NCBI GenBank assembly: GCA_902776955.1
Contig: CACYSG010000019.1
Span: 1 to 39,216, forward strand
Origin: an uncultured Bacteroidales bacterium
GTDB lineage: Bacteria; Bacteroidota; Bacteroidia; Bacteroidales; Muribaculaceae
Reading direction: 5' to 3'
DNA length: 39,216 bases
Positions within the stretch are counted from its first letter, which is position 1; every line of letters starts with the position of its first letter. A program made the position numbers and the translations under genes. Positions 24,257-32,800 of the stretch are shown here, one piece after another. The notes under the pieces were generated by a model. That model was not told where the DNA came from, did not search any database, and was given only the letters and a program-made list of their open reading frames with translations.

Positions 24257-25267
24257 TTACCTGTTGATGGCCTGGTTGCAGGTGAGGATGACGGTGCGGT
24301 AGATGTCGTCCTCGTTGCAGCCGCGTGACAGGTCGTTGACGGGAGCGGCGAGACCTTGCAGGACGGGACCTACGGCCTTGGCTCCGGCGATGCGCTGAAC
24401 GAGCTTGTAAGCGATGTTGCCGACACCCAGGTCGGGGAAGACGAGCACGTTGGCGTTGCCGGCGATGTCGCTACCGGGAGCCTTGCTGGCGCCTACGCTG
24501 GGCACGATGGCTGCGTCGGCCTGGAGTTCGCCGTCAATCTTCAGGTTGGGGTTCATCTCCTTGGCGATGCGGGTTGCCTCGACCACCTTGTCGACGCGCT
24601 CATGCTTGGCGCTGCCCTTGGTCGAGAAGCTCAGCATGGCGATTTTGGGATCGTCGATTTCGGCAAGGGCGCGTGCGGTGCGGTCGGCGCTCACGGCGAT
24701 CTGAGCCAGCTGCTGGGCGTCGGGATCGGGAACGACGGCGCAGTCGGCAAATACCATCACGCCATTGTGTCCGTAGGGCGAACCCTCGGGGAGGAGCATC
24801 AGGAATGCGCCGCTGACGGTGCTGATGCCGGGAGCCGTCTTCAGTACCTGGAAGGCAGCACGCAGCACGTTGCCCGTGGTGTTCATCGCACCGGCCACCT
24901 GTCCGTCGGCGTCGCCAGCCTTGATGAGGAGGCAACCCAGATAGAGCGGGTCAAGCACCTTCTTGTGTGCGTCCTCGATGGTGACGCCCTTGGCCTTGCG
25001 GAGCTCGTAGAACAGTTGTGCGTATTTCTCGACGCCCTCGCTGTCGTTGGGGTTGATCACTTGGGCCTTGTCGATGTTCTTGAGACCGAGTTCGGCGGCT
25101 TTGGCGAGGATTTCGGCCTTGTCGCCAATGAGCACGATGTCGGCGATGCCGTCGGCGATGATGCGCTCGGCAGCGGTCAATGTGCGGGGTTCGGTACTCT
25201 CGGGAAGAACGATGCGCTGCCTGTTGGCAATCGCGTTGCTTTTGAGTTTCTCAAATAAAGGTTCCAT
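24257..25267 (-). CDS. pta: Phosphate acetyltransferase
   Basis: 336 residues, the short form containing only the PTA/PTB catalytic domain. It makes acetyl phosphate from acetyl-CoA for the acetate kinase encoded next door. Seen: VLPESTEPRTL near the start, the conserved central GAMNTTGNVLRAAFQ stretch, MLSFSTKGSAKHERV and NVLVFPDLGVGNIAYKL toward the C terminus. I chose ATG 25267 (MEPLFEKL) because it fits the family N terminus and lies after a -7 box; the open frame extends upstream through that promoter. Confidence 0.96.
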   Translation of the reverse strand: MEPLFEKLKSNAIANRQRIVLPESTEPRTLTAAERIIADGIADIVLIGDKAEILAKAAELGLKNIDKAQVINPNDSEGVEKYAQLFYELRKAKGVTIEDAHKKVLDPLYLGCLLIKAGDADGQVAGAMNTTGNVLRAAFQVLKTAPGISTVSGAFLMLLPEGSPYGHNGVMVFADCAVVPDPDAQQLAQIAVSADRTARALAEIDDPKIAMLSFSTKGSAKHERVDKVVEATRIAKEMNPNLKIDGELQADAAIVPSVGASKAPGSDIAGNANVLVFPDLGVGNIAYKLVQRIAGAKAVGPVLQGLAAPVNDLSRGCNEDDIYRTVILTCNQAINR

Positions 25268-25322
25268 GTTTCTTTTTAGATAGTATTTTAGGAAAACTGA
25301 TTTGTTATTGGTTTGATTGCCC

Positions 25323-25330
25323 CAAAGGTA
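25323..25330 (-). promoter_or_regulatory. -7 box of pta
   Basis: CAAAGGTA reads TACCTTTG on the minus strand, 56 nt before the pta start and just after the pgk terminator. No good -33 box is visible. Confidence 0.5.
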
Positions 25331-25375
25331 CTGCTTTTTTGTCAATAAGAAGTTATAATGAGGACAAAAAAACAA

Positions 25376-25409
25376 ACAACTTGGGTAACATTTGTGTTGC
25401 CCAAGTTGT
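25376..25409 (-). terminator. Rho-independent terminator of pgk
   Basis: ACAACTTGGG at 25376-25385 pairs with CCCAAGTTGT at 25400-25409; an inner AAC/GTT pair continues the stem. On the minus strand it is followed by TTGTTTTTTT, 23 nt past the pgk stop. Confidence 0.85.
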
Positions 25410-25431
25410 CTGATAAGTTTCAATGACGGGA

Positions 25432-26685
25432 TTACTCGCCGAGGATGGCTGCTACGCCGGGCAGGGTCTTGCCCTCGATGGCCTCGAGCATGGCGCCGCC
25501 GCCGGTCGAAACGTAGGAAACCTTGTCGGCCAGGCCGAACTTGTTGACGGCTGCTACCGAGTCGCCACCGCCCACGAGCGAGTAGGCGCCGTTCTGGGTT
25601 GCCTCGGCCACATATTTGGCGATCTCGCCGGTGCCGTGAGCGAAGTTCTCGAACTCAAACACGCCGACGGGACCGTTCCACAGGATGGTCTTGCTGTCGA
25701 GGATGATCTTCTTCCAGTTCTCAAGCGAAGCCTCGCTGGCATCCATGCCCTCCCATCCGTCGGGGATGTTGTAGATGTCCACGGTCTGGCGGTTGGCGTC
25801 GTTAGAGAAGCTGTCGCCGGCCACGGTAGCTACCGAGAGGCTCAGGTTCACGCCTTTCTCCTTGGCAGCCGCGATCACGTTCAGTGCCTCGGGCATCAGG
25901 TCGTCCTCATGCAGCGAGTCGCCGATGTGGCCACCCTGTGCCTTGATGAAGGTATAGCCCATGCCGCCGCCGATGATGAGGTTGTCCACCTTGTCGAGCA
26001 GGTTCTTGATGACCGACAGCTTGGAAGAAACCTTGCTGCCGCCGATGATGGCGGTGAAGGGGTGCTGAGCGTTCTTCATCACGTTGTCGATGGCGGTCAC
26101 CTCTTTCTCCATGAGGTAGCCCAGCATCTTGTGGTCGTTGTCAAAGAAGTCGGCGATGACGGCCGTCGAAGCGTGGCGACGGTGTGCGGTGCCGAAAGCG
26201 TCGTTCACATAGACGTCGGCATAGCTGGCGAGCGTCTTGGCGAACTCGGTCTGACGGGCCTTCATCTCCTTCTTGGCGGCGTCGTAGTTGGGATCATCCT
26301 TCTCGATGCCCACGGGCTTGCCTTCCTCCTCGGGGTGGAAGCGCAGGTTCTCGAGCAGCAGCACTTCACCGGGCTTGAGCGCGGCGGCCTGGTTGTAAGC
26401 CTCGGCGCTGTCCTGGGCGAATTGAACGGGACGGCACAGAGCAGCGGCCACGGCGCTGGTGATCTGGTTCAGTGAGAGCTTGTGGTTGATTTTGCCCTTG
26501 GGCTTGCCCATGTGTGACATGATGATGAGAGCACCGCCGTCAGCGAGGATTTTTTTCAGGGTGGGAACTGCTCCGCGGATGCGGGTGTCGTCGGTGATTT
26601 CACCTTTCTCGTTCAGGGGCACGTTAAAGTCAACGCGCACGATTGCCTTGTGTCCGGCAAAGTTAAAGTCATTGATTTTAGCCAT
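25432..26685 (-). CDS. pgk: Phosphoglycerate kinase
   Basis: 417 residues. It transfers phosphate from 1,3-bisphosphoglycerate to ADP in glycolysis. Seen: VRVDFNVPL near the N terminus, [12 protein letters not shown], the hinge and nucleotide region [18 protein letters not shown], and GGGDSVAA with STGGGAMLE at the C terminus. Length is normal. It has its own -7 box (26740-26747) and its own terminator, so it is a single-gene unit next to the acetate-forming pta-ackA pair; together they yield ATP by substrate-level phosphorylation. Confidence 0.97.
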   Translation of the reverse strand: MAKINDFNFAGHKAIVRVDFNVPLNEKGEITDDTRIRGAVPTLKKILADGGALIIMSHMGKPKGKINHKLSLNQITSAVAAALCRPVQFAQDSAEAYNQAAALKPGEVLLLENLRFHPEEEGKPVGIEKDDPNYDAAKKEMKARQTEFAKTLASYADVYVNDAFGTAHRRHASTAVIADFFDNDHKMLGYLMEKEVTAIDNVMKNAQHPFTAIIGGSKVSSKLSVIKNLLDKVDNLIIGGGMGYTFIKAQGGHIGDSLHEDDLMPEALNVIAAAKEKGVNLSLSVATVAGDSFSNDANRQTVDIYNIPDGWEGMDASEASLENWKKIILDSKTILWNGPVGVFEFENFAHGTGEIAKYVAEATQNGAYSLVGGGDSVAAVNKFGLADKVSYVSTGGGAMLEAIEGKTLPGVAAILGE

Positions 26686-26739
26686 TTGTAAAAAAATTAT
26701 TTCTTGAAATATTATTTAGTGCTTTGTATAATCAAACTG

Positions 26740-26747
26740 CAAAATTA
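26740..26747 (-). promoter_or_regulatory. -7 box of pgk
   Basis: CAAAATTA reads TAATTTTG on the minus strand, 54 nt before the pgk start. The -33 box is not clear. Confidence 0.55.
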
Positions 26748-26863
26748 AGAAATTATTCTTTGATACCATCCATTTTTATGGAAAAAACCAAATTTTTGTG
26801 GAAATATCTTACTATTTTGTCATTTTTAAGAATAAACAACCACTGCGTCCCGACTTTTTACGC

Positions 26864-26871
26864 TATATTTG
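26864..26871 (+). promoter_or_regulatory. -7 box of the DUF4252 gene
   Basis: TATATTTG matches TAnnTTTG 30 nt before the start codon at 26902. The -33 box is not clear. Confidence 0.55.
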
Positions 26872-26901
26872 CATGCGACAAACTAAAATGAGTATATCTA
26901 T

Positions 26902-27384
26902 ATGAAGAAATTATTATTTGTGTTGATGTCGTCGGTATTGTTGATTTCTTGTGGCATGCTGTCACACAATGCTGATGATATCATTAACGACATGCGCGAT
27001 GCCAGGCATGCGCAATATGTCAACGTGGGCAGTGGCCTGTTGGGCCTTGGTCGCCTGATCTCGCCGACGCTGTCCGAGGCCAGCCTTGGCATCTCGTCGG
27101 TGCAGGTGCTTGACTTGAGCCGTTGTGACGGACACGTGCGTGACAAGTTCAGGAAGCGTATCCAGAACCTTTACAAGAACCGCTACTATGAGGAGATTAT
27201 CACCAGCCAGAGCGGTTATGATACCAAGACGGCGCTCGTGCACCGCGATGGCCAGTATGTGAATGAGATCGTGCTTGCCAGCTCGAGCGATATGAACGAT
27301 GTGATGATCCTCATCTTCGGTCACATCAACCTCGAGAACCTGCAACGCATCGTCAACGACCAGAGCAACTATTTCATCAAATAG
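26902..27384 (+). CDS. DUF4252-type lipoprotein
   Basis: 160 residues. A lipoprotein signal peptide ends in LLISCG (lipidated Cys17), so it should sit in the inner or outer membrane facing the periplasm. The rest resembles DUF4252 proteins: a helical N-terminal part, then the alternating strands of VQVLDLSRC, a central YEEIITSQSGYDTKTALVHRDGQ segment and a C-terminal DVMILIFGHINLENLQRIV. Function of the family is unknown. It lies 78 nt before galK on the same strand, but its own promoter and unrelated build suggest neighbourhood, not pathway. Confidence 0.7.
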   Translation: MKKLLFVLMSSVLLISCGMLSHNADDIINDMRDARHAQYVNVGSGLLGLGRLISPTLSEASLGISSVQVLDLSRCDGHVRDKFRKRIQNLYKNRYYEEIITSQSGYDTKTALVHRDGQYVNEIVLASSSDMNDVMILIFGHINLENLQRIVNDQSNYFIK

Positions 27385-27462
27385 TGCCCGAATCAAGGGT
27401 TATGAAAATAGAGAATAACATCCAATAGAAACATTAACATTAACATAGCATTAATTATCATT

Positions 27463-28602
27463 ATGATGAAAGAGAAGATTAAAGAGCAATTCAAACAGCG
27501 TTTTGGCACTGATTGTGTCATCTATGCGTCGGCAGGGCGCATCAACCTGATTGGCGAGCACACCGACTACAATGGCGGTTTTGTGTTCCCGGGTGCCATC
27601 AACAAGTATATCATGGCTGCTATCAACATTAACGGTACCGACAAGGTGCGTGTCTACAGTATGGACATGGACGCCTACTGCGAGTTCGGCCTCAACGAGG
27701 AGGATGCTCCCGCCGATCAGTGGGCCCGCTACATCTTCGGCGTGTGCCGCGAGACCATCAAGCGTGGCGGCGTTGTCAAGGGCTTTGACACCGTGTTTGC
27801 CGGCAACGTTCCCCTGGGCGCAGGCCTGTCGTCCTCGGCAGCCCTGGAGTCCTGCTTTGCCTTCGCGCTGAACGACATGTTCAACGACAACAAGATTGAC
27901 AAGTTTGAGCTGGCCAAGATCGGTCAGAGCACCGAGCATAACTACTGCGGCGTGAACTGCGGTATCATGGACCAGTTTGCCAGCGTGTTCGGCAAGAAGG
28001 ACTGCCTGATGCGCCTCGACTGCCGCTCGCTGGAGCACGCCTATTTCCCCTTCCATCCCGAGGGCTACAAGCTGGTGTTGCTCAACAGCAAGGTGAAACA
28101 CGAGCTGGTGGATTCGCCGTACAACAAGCGCCGCGAGTCGTGTGAGCGCGTGGCCGCTGCGCTGGGCGTGGAGACCCTGCGCGACGCCACTTACACCATG
28201 CTGGCCGACATCCGCGACAAGGTGAGCGACGAGGACTATCGTCGTGCCCGCTTTGTCATCGGCGAGAAGCAGCGCGTGCTCGACGTGTGCGACGCCCTGG
28301 AGCGTGGCGACTACGAGACCGTGGGCCGTTGCATGTTTGAGACCCACGACGGCCTCTCACGCGACTATGAGGTGAGCTGCGAGGAGCTGGATTACCTCAA
28401 CGACGTGGCCCGCGAGTGTGGCGTGACCGGTTCGCGCATTATGGGCGGCGGCTTCGGCGGTTGCACCATCAACCTGGTGAAGGACGAGCGCTATGACAAC
28501 TTCATTGCCACGGCCAAGGAGAAATTTAACGCCAAATACGGACATGAGCCCGAGGTGATCAACGTCATCATCAGCGACGGCGCTCACAAGGAGATGGATT
28601 GA
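27463..28602 (+). CDS. galK: Galactokinase
   Basis: 379 residues of the GHMP kinase family. It phosphorylates galactose at C1. Seen: GRINLIGEHTDYNGG (galactokinase signature, residues about 25-40), the ATP-binding GNVPLGAGLSSSAALE (about 118-134), GIMDQFASVFG and the C-terminal GSRIMGGGFGGCTINL. Start at 27463 or the next ATG (MM). It is followed within 2 nt by galM and then by a nucleotidyltransferase; a galT is not present in the window. Confidence 0.96.
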   Translation: MMKEKIKEQFKQRFGTDCVIYASAGRINLIGEHTDYNGGFVFPGAINKYIMAAININGTDKVRVYSMDMDAYCEFGLNEEDAPADQWARYIFGVCRETIKRGGVVKGFDTVFAGNVPLGAGLSSSAALESCFAFALNDMFNDNKIDKFELAKIGQSTEHNYCGVNCGIMDQFASVFGKKDCLMRLDCRSLEHAYFPFHPEGYKLVLLNSKVKHELVDSPYNKRRESCERVAAALGVETLRDATYTMLADIRDKVSDEDYRRARFVIGEKQRVLDVCDALERGDYETVGRCMFETHDGLSRDYEVSCEELDYLNDVARECGVTGSRIMGGGFGGCTINLVKDERYDNFIATAKEKFNAKYGHEPEVINVIISDGAHKEMD

Positions 28603-28603
28603 G

Positions 28604-29653
28604 ATGAAAAGCATCCGCATTGATACCCACGACACCGAGCGTGGCGAAATCACTACCTATGAACTCATCAACGCCAGCGGCGCGAGCGTGAAACTCTCGT
28701 CGCTGGGCGCTGGTATCCTGGAAATCAAGGTGCCCGACCGTGACGGCAATCTCGCCGACGTGGTGCTGGGCTACAAGGACGTGGCCGACTACTTCTATGA
28801 CGGCCCCTGCGCCGGTAAGGTGCCCGGCCGTTATGCCAACCGCATCTGCAAGGGACATCTCGACATCGACGGTAAGGTCTATCAGTTGAACATCAACAAC
28901 GGCCCTAACCACCTGCATGGCGGTCCCGAGAATTTCTCTAACAAGATTTGGGACTGCGAGATGGACGGCGACACCGTCGTGTTCTCGCTGGAGAGCCCCG
29001 ACGGAGACGAGAAGTATCCCGGTAACCTCACGGCCCGCATCGCCTATAGCTGGAGTGACGACAATGTGCTCAAGATCACCCTTGGCGCAGTGACCGATGC
29101 TCCCACGGTGGTCAACCTGACCAATCACACCTATTTTAATATGGCCGGTGAGGATAAGGAGGGCACAGCCCTTGAACAGGTGCTCCAGCTCAACTGCTCG
29201 CGTTACTTGCCCACCGACGACACGCTCATCCCCAGCGGCGAGATGGCTCCTGTCGAGGGCACGCCGATGGACTTCATCGAGCCCAAGGTCGTTGGCCAGG
29301 ACATCAAGCAGGACTTCCCCGCCTTGAAATACGGCAAGGGTTACGATAACTGCTGGGTCATTGACGGCTATGAGGACGGTGACGTGCACCTGGCAGCCGT
29401 GCTGTGTGACAAGAAGTCGGGCCGCGTGGTCGAGGTCAGCACCGACCAGCCTGCGGTACAGGTATATTCCGGCAACTGGCTTGGGGGTTCGCCTGTGAGC
29501 AAGAGCGGCAAGCAGTATCAAGACTATGACGGTGTGGCCATCGAGTGCCAGGGCATGCCCGATGCACCCAACCACGCCAATTTCCCGTCGCAGCTCCTTC
29601 GCCCCGACGAGGAATACCGCCGCGTTATCTTCTTTGATTTCAAAACACTATAA
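28604..29653 (+). CDS. galM: Aldose 1-epimerase (galactose mutarotase)
   Basis: 349 residues. It interconverts the alpha and beta anomers of galactose so that galactokinase receives the alpha form. Seen: GPCAGKVPGRYANRI and NGPNHLHGG (substrate-binding region and first His), NLTNHTYFNM with the catalytic His, and a late VQVYSGNWLGG with IECQGMPDAPNH. There is no signal peptide, so it is cytoplasmic. Its ATG at 28604 directly follows the galK stop (TGAGATG), which indicates one transcript and probable translational coupling. Confidence 0.95.
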   Translation: MKSIRIDTHDTERGEITTYELINASGASVKLSSLGAGILEIKVPDRDGNLADVVLGYKDVADYFYDGPCAGKVPGRYANRICKGHLDIDGKVYQLNINNGPNHLHGGPENFSNKIWDCEMDGDTVVFSLESPDGDEKYPGNLTARIAYSWSDDNVLKITLGAVTDAPTVVNLTNHTYFNMAGEDKEGTALEQVLQLNCSRYLPTDDTLIPSGEMAPVEGTPMDFIEPKVVGQDIKQDFPALKYGKGYDNCWVIDGYEDGDVHLAAVLCDKKSGRVVEVSTDQPAVQVYSGNWLGGSPVSKSGKQYQDYDGVAIECQGMPDAPNHANFPSQLLRPDEEYRRVIFFDFKTL

Positions 29654-29669
29654 CCTTTAAACTTTAATA

Positions 29670-30575
29670 ATGAAACCGACACTTTTTGTACTTGCTGCTG
29701 GCATGGGTAGCCGCTATGGTGGCCTCAAGCAGCTCGATGGCCTGGGCCCTCATGGCGAGACCATCATGGATTATTCGATTTATGACGCTATTCACAGCGG
29801 ATTCGGCAAGGTGGTCTTTGTGATTCGCAAGGACTTTGAGGCCGACTTCCGCGAGAAGATTTTATCCAAATACGAGGGTCACATTCCCGTCGAGGTGGTT
29901 TTCCAGGGGCTGAACGACCTGCCCGAGGGCTTCACCTGTCCTGCCGAGCGCGTTAAGCCGTGGGGTACCAATCACGCCCTGCTGATGGGTAAGGACGCCA
30001 TCCATGAGCCGTTTGCCATCATCAATGCCGATGATTACTATGGCCGCAACAGTTTTGAGGTCATGGCCGCCGAGCTGTCGTCACTTCCCGAGGGCAGCAA
30101 GAACCATTACAGCATGGTGGGCTTCAAGGTGGGTAACACCATGAGCGAGAGCGGCACCGTGGCCCGCGGCGTGTGCGAGACCCGTGACAGTCTGCTCACC
30201 GGCGTAGTTGAGCGCACCGACATCGGCTATGACGCCGACCACAACATCACCTTCACCGACGAGAACGGCGAGGTTCAGCATCTGGCTTTTGAAACTCCCG
30301 TGTCGATGAACTTCTGGGGCTTCACTCCCGATTACTTTGAGTACAGCGAGAAGTGCTTTATCGAGTTCCTCAAGGAGAACATCGAGAAGCCCAAAGCCGA
30401 GTTCTTCATCCCGACGTTGGTCAACCAGCTCGTCAATAGCGGCACCGCCCAGGTGAAGGTCCTCACGACCGAGAGCCGCTGGTTTGGCGTGACCTATGCC
30501 GCCGACCGTCAGGGCGTGGTGGACAAGTTTGCCGAGCTGCACGCTACAGGCGTCTATCCCGACAAGATGTTCTAA
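29670..30575 (+). CDS. Sugar-phosphate nucleotidyltransferase in the gal operon
   Basis: 301 residues. The N terminus has the nucleotidyltransferase signature LAAGMGSRYGGLKQL, and INADDYYG near residue 115 is the metal-binding acidic site. The family joins an NTP to a sugar 1-phosphate to give an NDP-sugar. The exact sugar is not evident from sequence. It follows galM by 16 nt, with the heptad motif AACCTTTAAACTTTAA in the gap, and ends before a good terminator, so it belongs to galKM. It could make UDP-sugars from galactose 1-phosphate in place of, or beside, GalT; this is inference from position. Confidence 0.85.
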   Translation: MKPTLFVLAAGMGSRYGGLKQLDGLGPHGETIMDYSIYDAIHSGFGKVVFVIRKDFEADFREKILSKYEGHIPVEVVFQGLNDLPEGFTCPAERVKPWGTNHALLMGKDAIHEPFAIINADDYYGRNSFEVMAAELSSLPEGSKNHYSMVGFKVGNTMSESGTVARGVCETRDSLLTGVVERTDIGYDADHNITFTDENGEVQHLAFETPVSMNFWGFTPDYFEYSEKCFIEFLKENIEKPKAEFFIPTLVNQLVNSGTAQVKVLTTESRWFGVTYAADRQGVVDKFAELHATGVYPDKMF

Positions 30576-30599
30576 AGAAGAATAGAGACATTATTTATT

Positions 30600-30903
30600 G
30601 CACGGCGGAGTTACCGTCGTGCGACAGAATCAGAAATCCCGAGAAGGCTAGCGCCTAATCGGGGTTTTTGATCATTAGGGTGCCCAGAAAAATCATATTT
30701 TACATTGTAGTGTATTTGAAAATAAAAGAGGCATAATGGGCTTACCCGTGGCCCTGCTAACTGCTCTAGGTTGCGAGGTTACGGGGGGACGGTTCTCATG
30801 TCCGAAAAATGCAAGCATTTTTCATTCATGAGAGCCGTCCCCGTTTGCTGGTGGAAACGGCCACGCCAAGGCGAGGCCCTACATCCGGCGGTTACTGGAT
30901 ACC
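30600..30903. other. Highly structured intergenic element of unknown nature
   Basis: The gap between two convergent genes holds a chain of strong hairpins: GCACGGCGG/CCGTCGTGC at about 30600-30622; the terminator stem; a 16-bp stem GGGGACGGTTCTCATG/CATGAGAGCCGTCCCC (about 30786-30843) with an inner AAAAATGC/GCATTTTT; GGCCACGCC-AA-GGCGAGGCC at about 30860-30880; and ATCC/GGAT near the end. A GTGCGAC lies at 30619-30625, as at a group II intron 5' end, but no reverse transcriptase and no clear domain V is present. There is no coding frame. Confidence 0.6.
30636..30669 (+). terminator. Terminator of the gal operon
   Basis: ATCCCGA at 30636-30642 pairs with TCGGGGT at 30659-30665; an inner AGGC-TAGC-GCCT continues the stem, and the 3' arm ends in TTTTT. 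The stem can be lengthened outward (ATCAGAAA with TTTTTGAT), which is more than a simple terminator needs. Confidence 0.7.
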
Positions 30904-32580
30904 CTAATCGTTTTTGGTGAAATGCCAGATGGCGGCGTTGTGGGCGTCGATGTGGCAGTCAAATTGGCTGCTGTCGCCTGATAAATTGGCTACGGTGGAA
31001 TTGTCGGTGAGCAGTTCTACGCATCGGTAGGCACCATCGGCCATGCCGGCACACTCGAGGGCGTGCCTGGGGATGCGGATGCTTACCGATGCCGGCTCGT
31101 CCGCAAAGTTAACGACGATGAGCGTCATCTCGCCCTTGCAGTGCCGCAGGTAGGCGTACTGGCGGTGAGGATTTAACGTGTCTTGATTGACGTACATCAA
31201 ATCGAAGAAGTCGCCCTGCTGGAGCGTTTTCTTGCTGTTGCACAGTCGCAGAATCTTGCGGTAAAGAGCCCGCAGGTGGCGTTCGTTGGGCGTGGGGTGT
31301 CCCTGGTGCCAGCGGCGCAGGGAGGGAACGCTCCAGTAATCAAAGATGGTCGTGCGCCCGTCATGGCCGCTGAAGCCCTCGGCGTCGGCTGCAGGTTCGC
31401 CCAATTCCTGGCCAGCGTAGAGCATGAACGGGCCGGATGTCATCGTAGCGCTCACGACCAGTGCCGGCAGGGCCTTGAACGGGTCGCCCAGGAATTGAGA
31501 TGAGGCTATGCGCTGCTCGTCGTGATTTTCGAGGAAGTTGAGCGTGTGTCCCTTGATGCCTTCCACCGTCTGCCAGCATCGGGTGAGGTCATTAGCTGAC
31601 CAGTTGTCACACGAAATGCCGCGCAGGGTATCATAGAGGGTTACTTTGTCGTAAAGGAAGTCAAATCCGGCGTCAAACACGTAACTGTGGTAGAGCGACA
31701 CGTCATAAATCTCGGCGATGAAGATTATGTCGGGGTTGATTTCCTTGATTTTCCTGATGGCCCAACTCCAGAAGGCGACAGGCACCATGTGGGCCATGTC
31801 GCAGCGGAAAGCGTCAACGCCCTTGCCGGTCCAGAACTTGAGGATGTCGAGCATCTTGCGCCAAGTGTTGGGGATGGGGTCGAAGTGCGTGCTGCCGTTC
31901 CACGGGTCGATGCCATAGTTGAGTTTGATGGTCTCGTACCAGTCGTCCCGTCCGGGAGAAGCCGTGAAGCAGTCGTTGCCGGTGGCGCGGGCAGGAAACT
32001 CGCGGTAGGCATCGTCACCCTGTCCCAAATCCACCCCGTGAGGCGCGAAATCCTGGCCAGTGAGATAAAAGAAGTTGTTGCTCGGGTCAAAGAACATCAT
32101 CGGGTTGTCGCCCTCGCCCAAGTCTAGGACTCCTGCAGGCTTGGCATCGCTCTCGTACTCGCGTGCCACATGATTGGGCACAAAGTCGATGATGACCTTG
32201 AGGCCCTCGTTGTGGGTGCGCTCGACAAGCGCCTCAAACTCGGCCATGCGGTTCTTTACCTTTACCGCAAAGTCGGGGCAGACGTCGTAGTAGTCCCGAA
32301 TGGCGTAAGGTGAGCCGGCCTTGCCTTTCACCACATGCGGGTTGCAGGGCATGATGCCTTGTCGGGAGTAGTTGGTCGCGGTGGCATGCTCGATGACACC
32401 TGTGAACCACACGTGGGTTGCTCCCAGCGACTTGATGGAACGCAACTTGGTCTCGTCAATCTCGTTGAACTTGCCGCAGCCGTTTTGCTTGATTGTGCCA
32501 TTGGGGATGCACTTCTCGTTGAGGTTGGTGAACCAGCGGGGCATTAATTGGTAGATGATGGGCTTGATATTCTGTTTCAT
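30904..32580 (-). CDS. Cytoplasmic GH13 alpha-amylase-family enzyme
   Basis: 558 residues, no signal peptide. A (beta/alpha)8 barrel of glycoside hydrolase family 13 with IIDFVPNHV (region I), GVDAFRCDMAH (nucleophile Asp near 260), FIAEIYD (acid/base Glu near 288) and LENHDEQR (transition-state Asp near 351). The last 100 residues form a beta-rich C domain. It should act on internal alpha-glucans such as glycogen or imported maltodextrins; hydrolysis or transglycosylation cannot be told from sequence. It is convergent with the gal operon and separated from it by the structured element. The first ATG fits the family start (IIYQLMPRWF follows). Confidence 0.92.
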   Translation of the reverse strand: MKQNIKPIIYQLMPRWFTNLNEKCIPNGTIKQNGCGKFNEIDETKLRSIKSLGATHVWFTGVIEHATATNYSRQGIMPCNPHVVKGKAGSPYAIRDYYDVCPDFAVKVKNRMAEFEALVERTHNEGLKVIIDFVPNHVAREYESDAKPAGVLDLGEGDNPMMFFDPSNNFFYLTGQDFAPHGVDLGQGDDAYREFPARATGNDCFTASPGRDDWYETIKLNYGIDPWNGSTHFDPIPNTWRKMLDILKFWTGKGVDAFRCDMAHMVPVAFWSWAIRKIKEINPDIIFIAEIYDVSLYHSYVFDAGFDFLYDKVTLYDTLRGISCDNWSANDLTRCWQTVEGIKGHTLNFLENHDEQRIASSQFLGDPFKALPALVVSATMTSGPFMLYAGQELGEPAADAEGFSGHDGRTTIFDYWSVPSLRRWHQGHPTPNERHLRALYRKILRLCNSKKTLQQGDFFDLMYVNQDTLNPHRQYAYLRHCKGEMTLIVVNFADEPASVSIRIPRHALECAGMADGAYRCVELLTDNSTVANLSGDSSQFDCHIDAHNAAIWHFTKND

Positions 32581-32633
32581 ACTGCAAATGTAAGGATTTT
32601 TGAATTATCTGGGAAATTTTTGAGATTAAAGTT

Positions 32634-32685
32634 TGGTGGTTAAGTTTAAAGGTTAAAGTTTAAAGGTTAAGGGTTAGAGGTTGGT
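32634..32685. repeat. Heptanucleotide-period repeat upstream of the GH13 gene
   Basis: Units GGTTAAG, TTTAAAG, GTTAAAG, TTTAAAG, GTTAAGG and GTTAGAG follow each other with a 7-nt period. Read on the minus strand they equal the CTTTAAC/CTTTAAA units before glmM. Confidence 0.8.
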
Positions 32686-32742
32686 TTTTTTGTGAGGTGT
32701 GGTATAGAGTTGATGGTATTAACTTAAATTAATCGTCTTTTC

Positions 32743-32775
32743 TTGCCCGGGTGTGGTAAAAAAGCGCTAAATTTG
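32743..32775 (+). promoter_or_regulatory. Promoter of the DHH phosphoesterase gene
   Basis: TTG at 32743-32745 and TAAATTTG at 32768-32775, 22 nt apart, lie 25 nt before the start codon at 32801. Confidence 0.6.
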
Positions 32776-32800
32776 CCGATTATTCTGTTTATAAGAGCTG

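Noticed and set aside
30600-30903. Retron msr-msd
   Set aside because: A long hairpin is present, but no reverse transcriptase gene lies on either side.
32585-32592. TACATTTG as promoter of the GH13 gene
   Set aside because: It matches the -7 box but lies only 4 nt before the start codon and has no -33 box; it would need a leaderless transcript.
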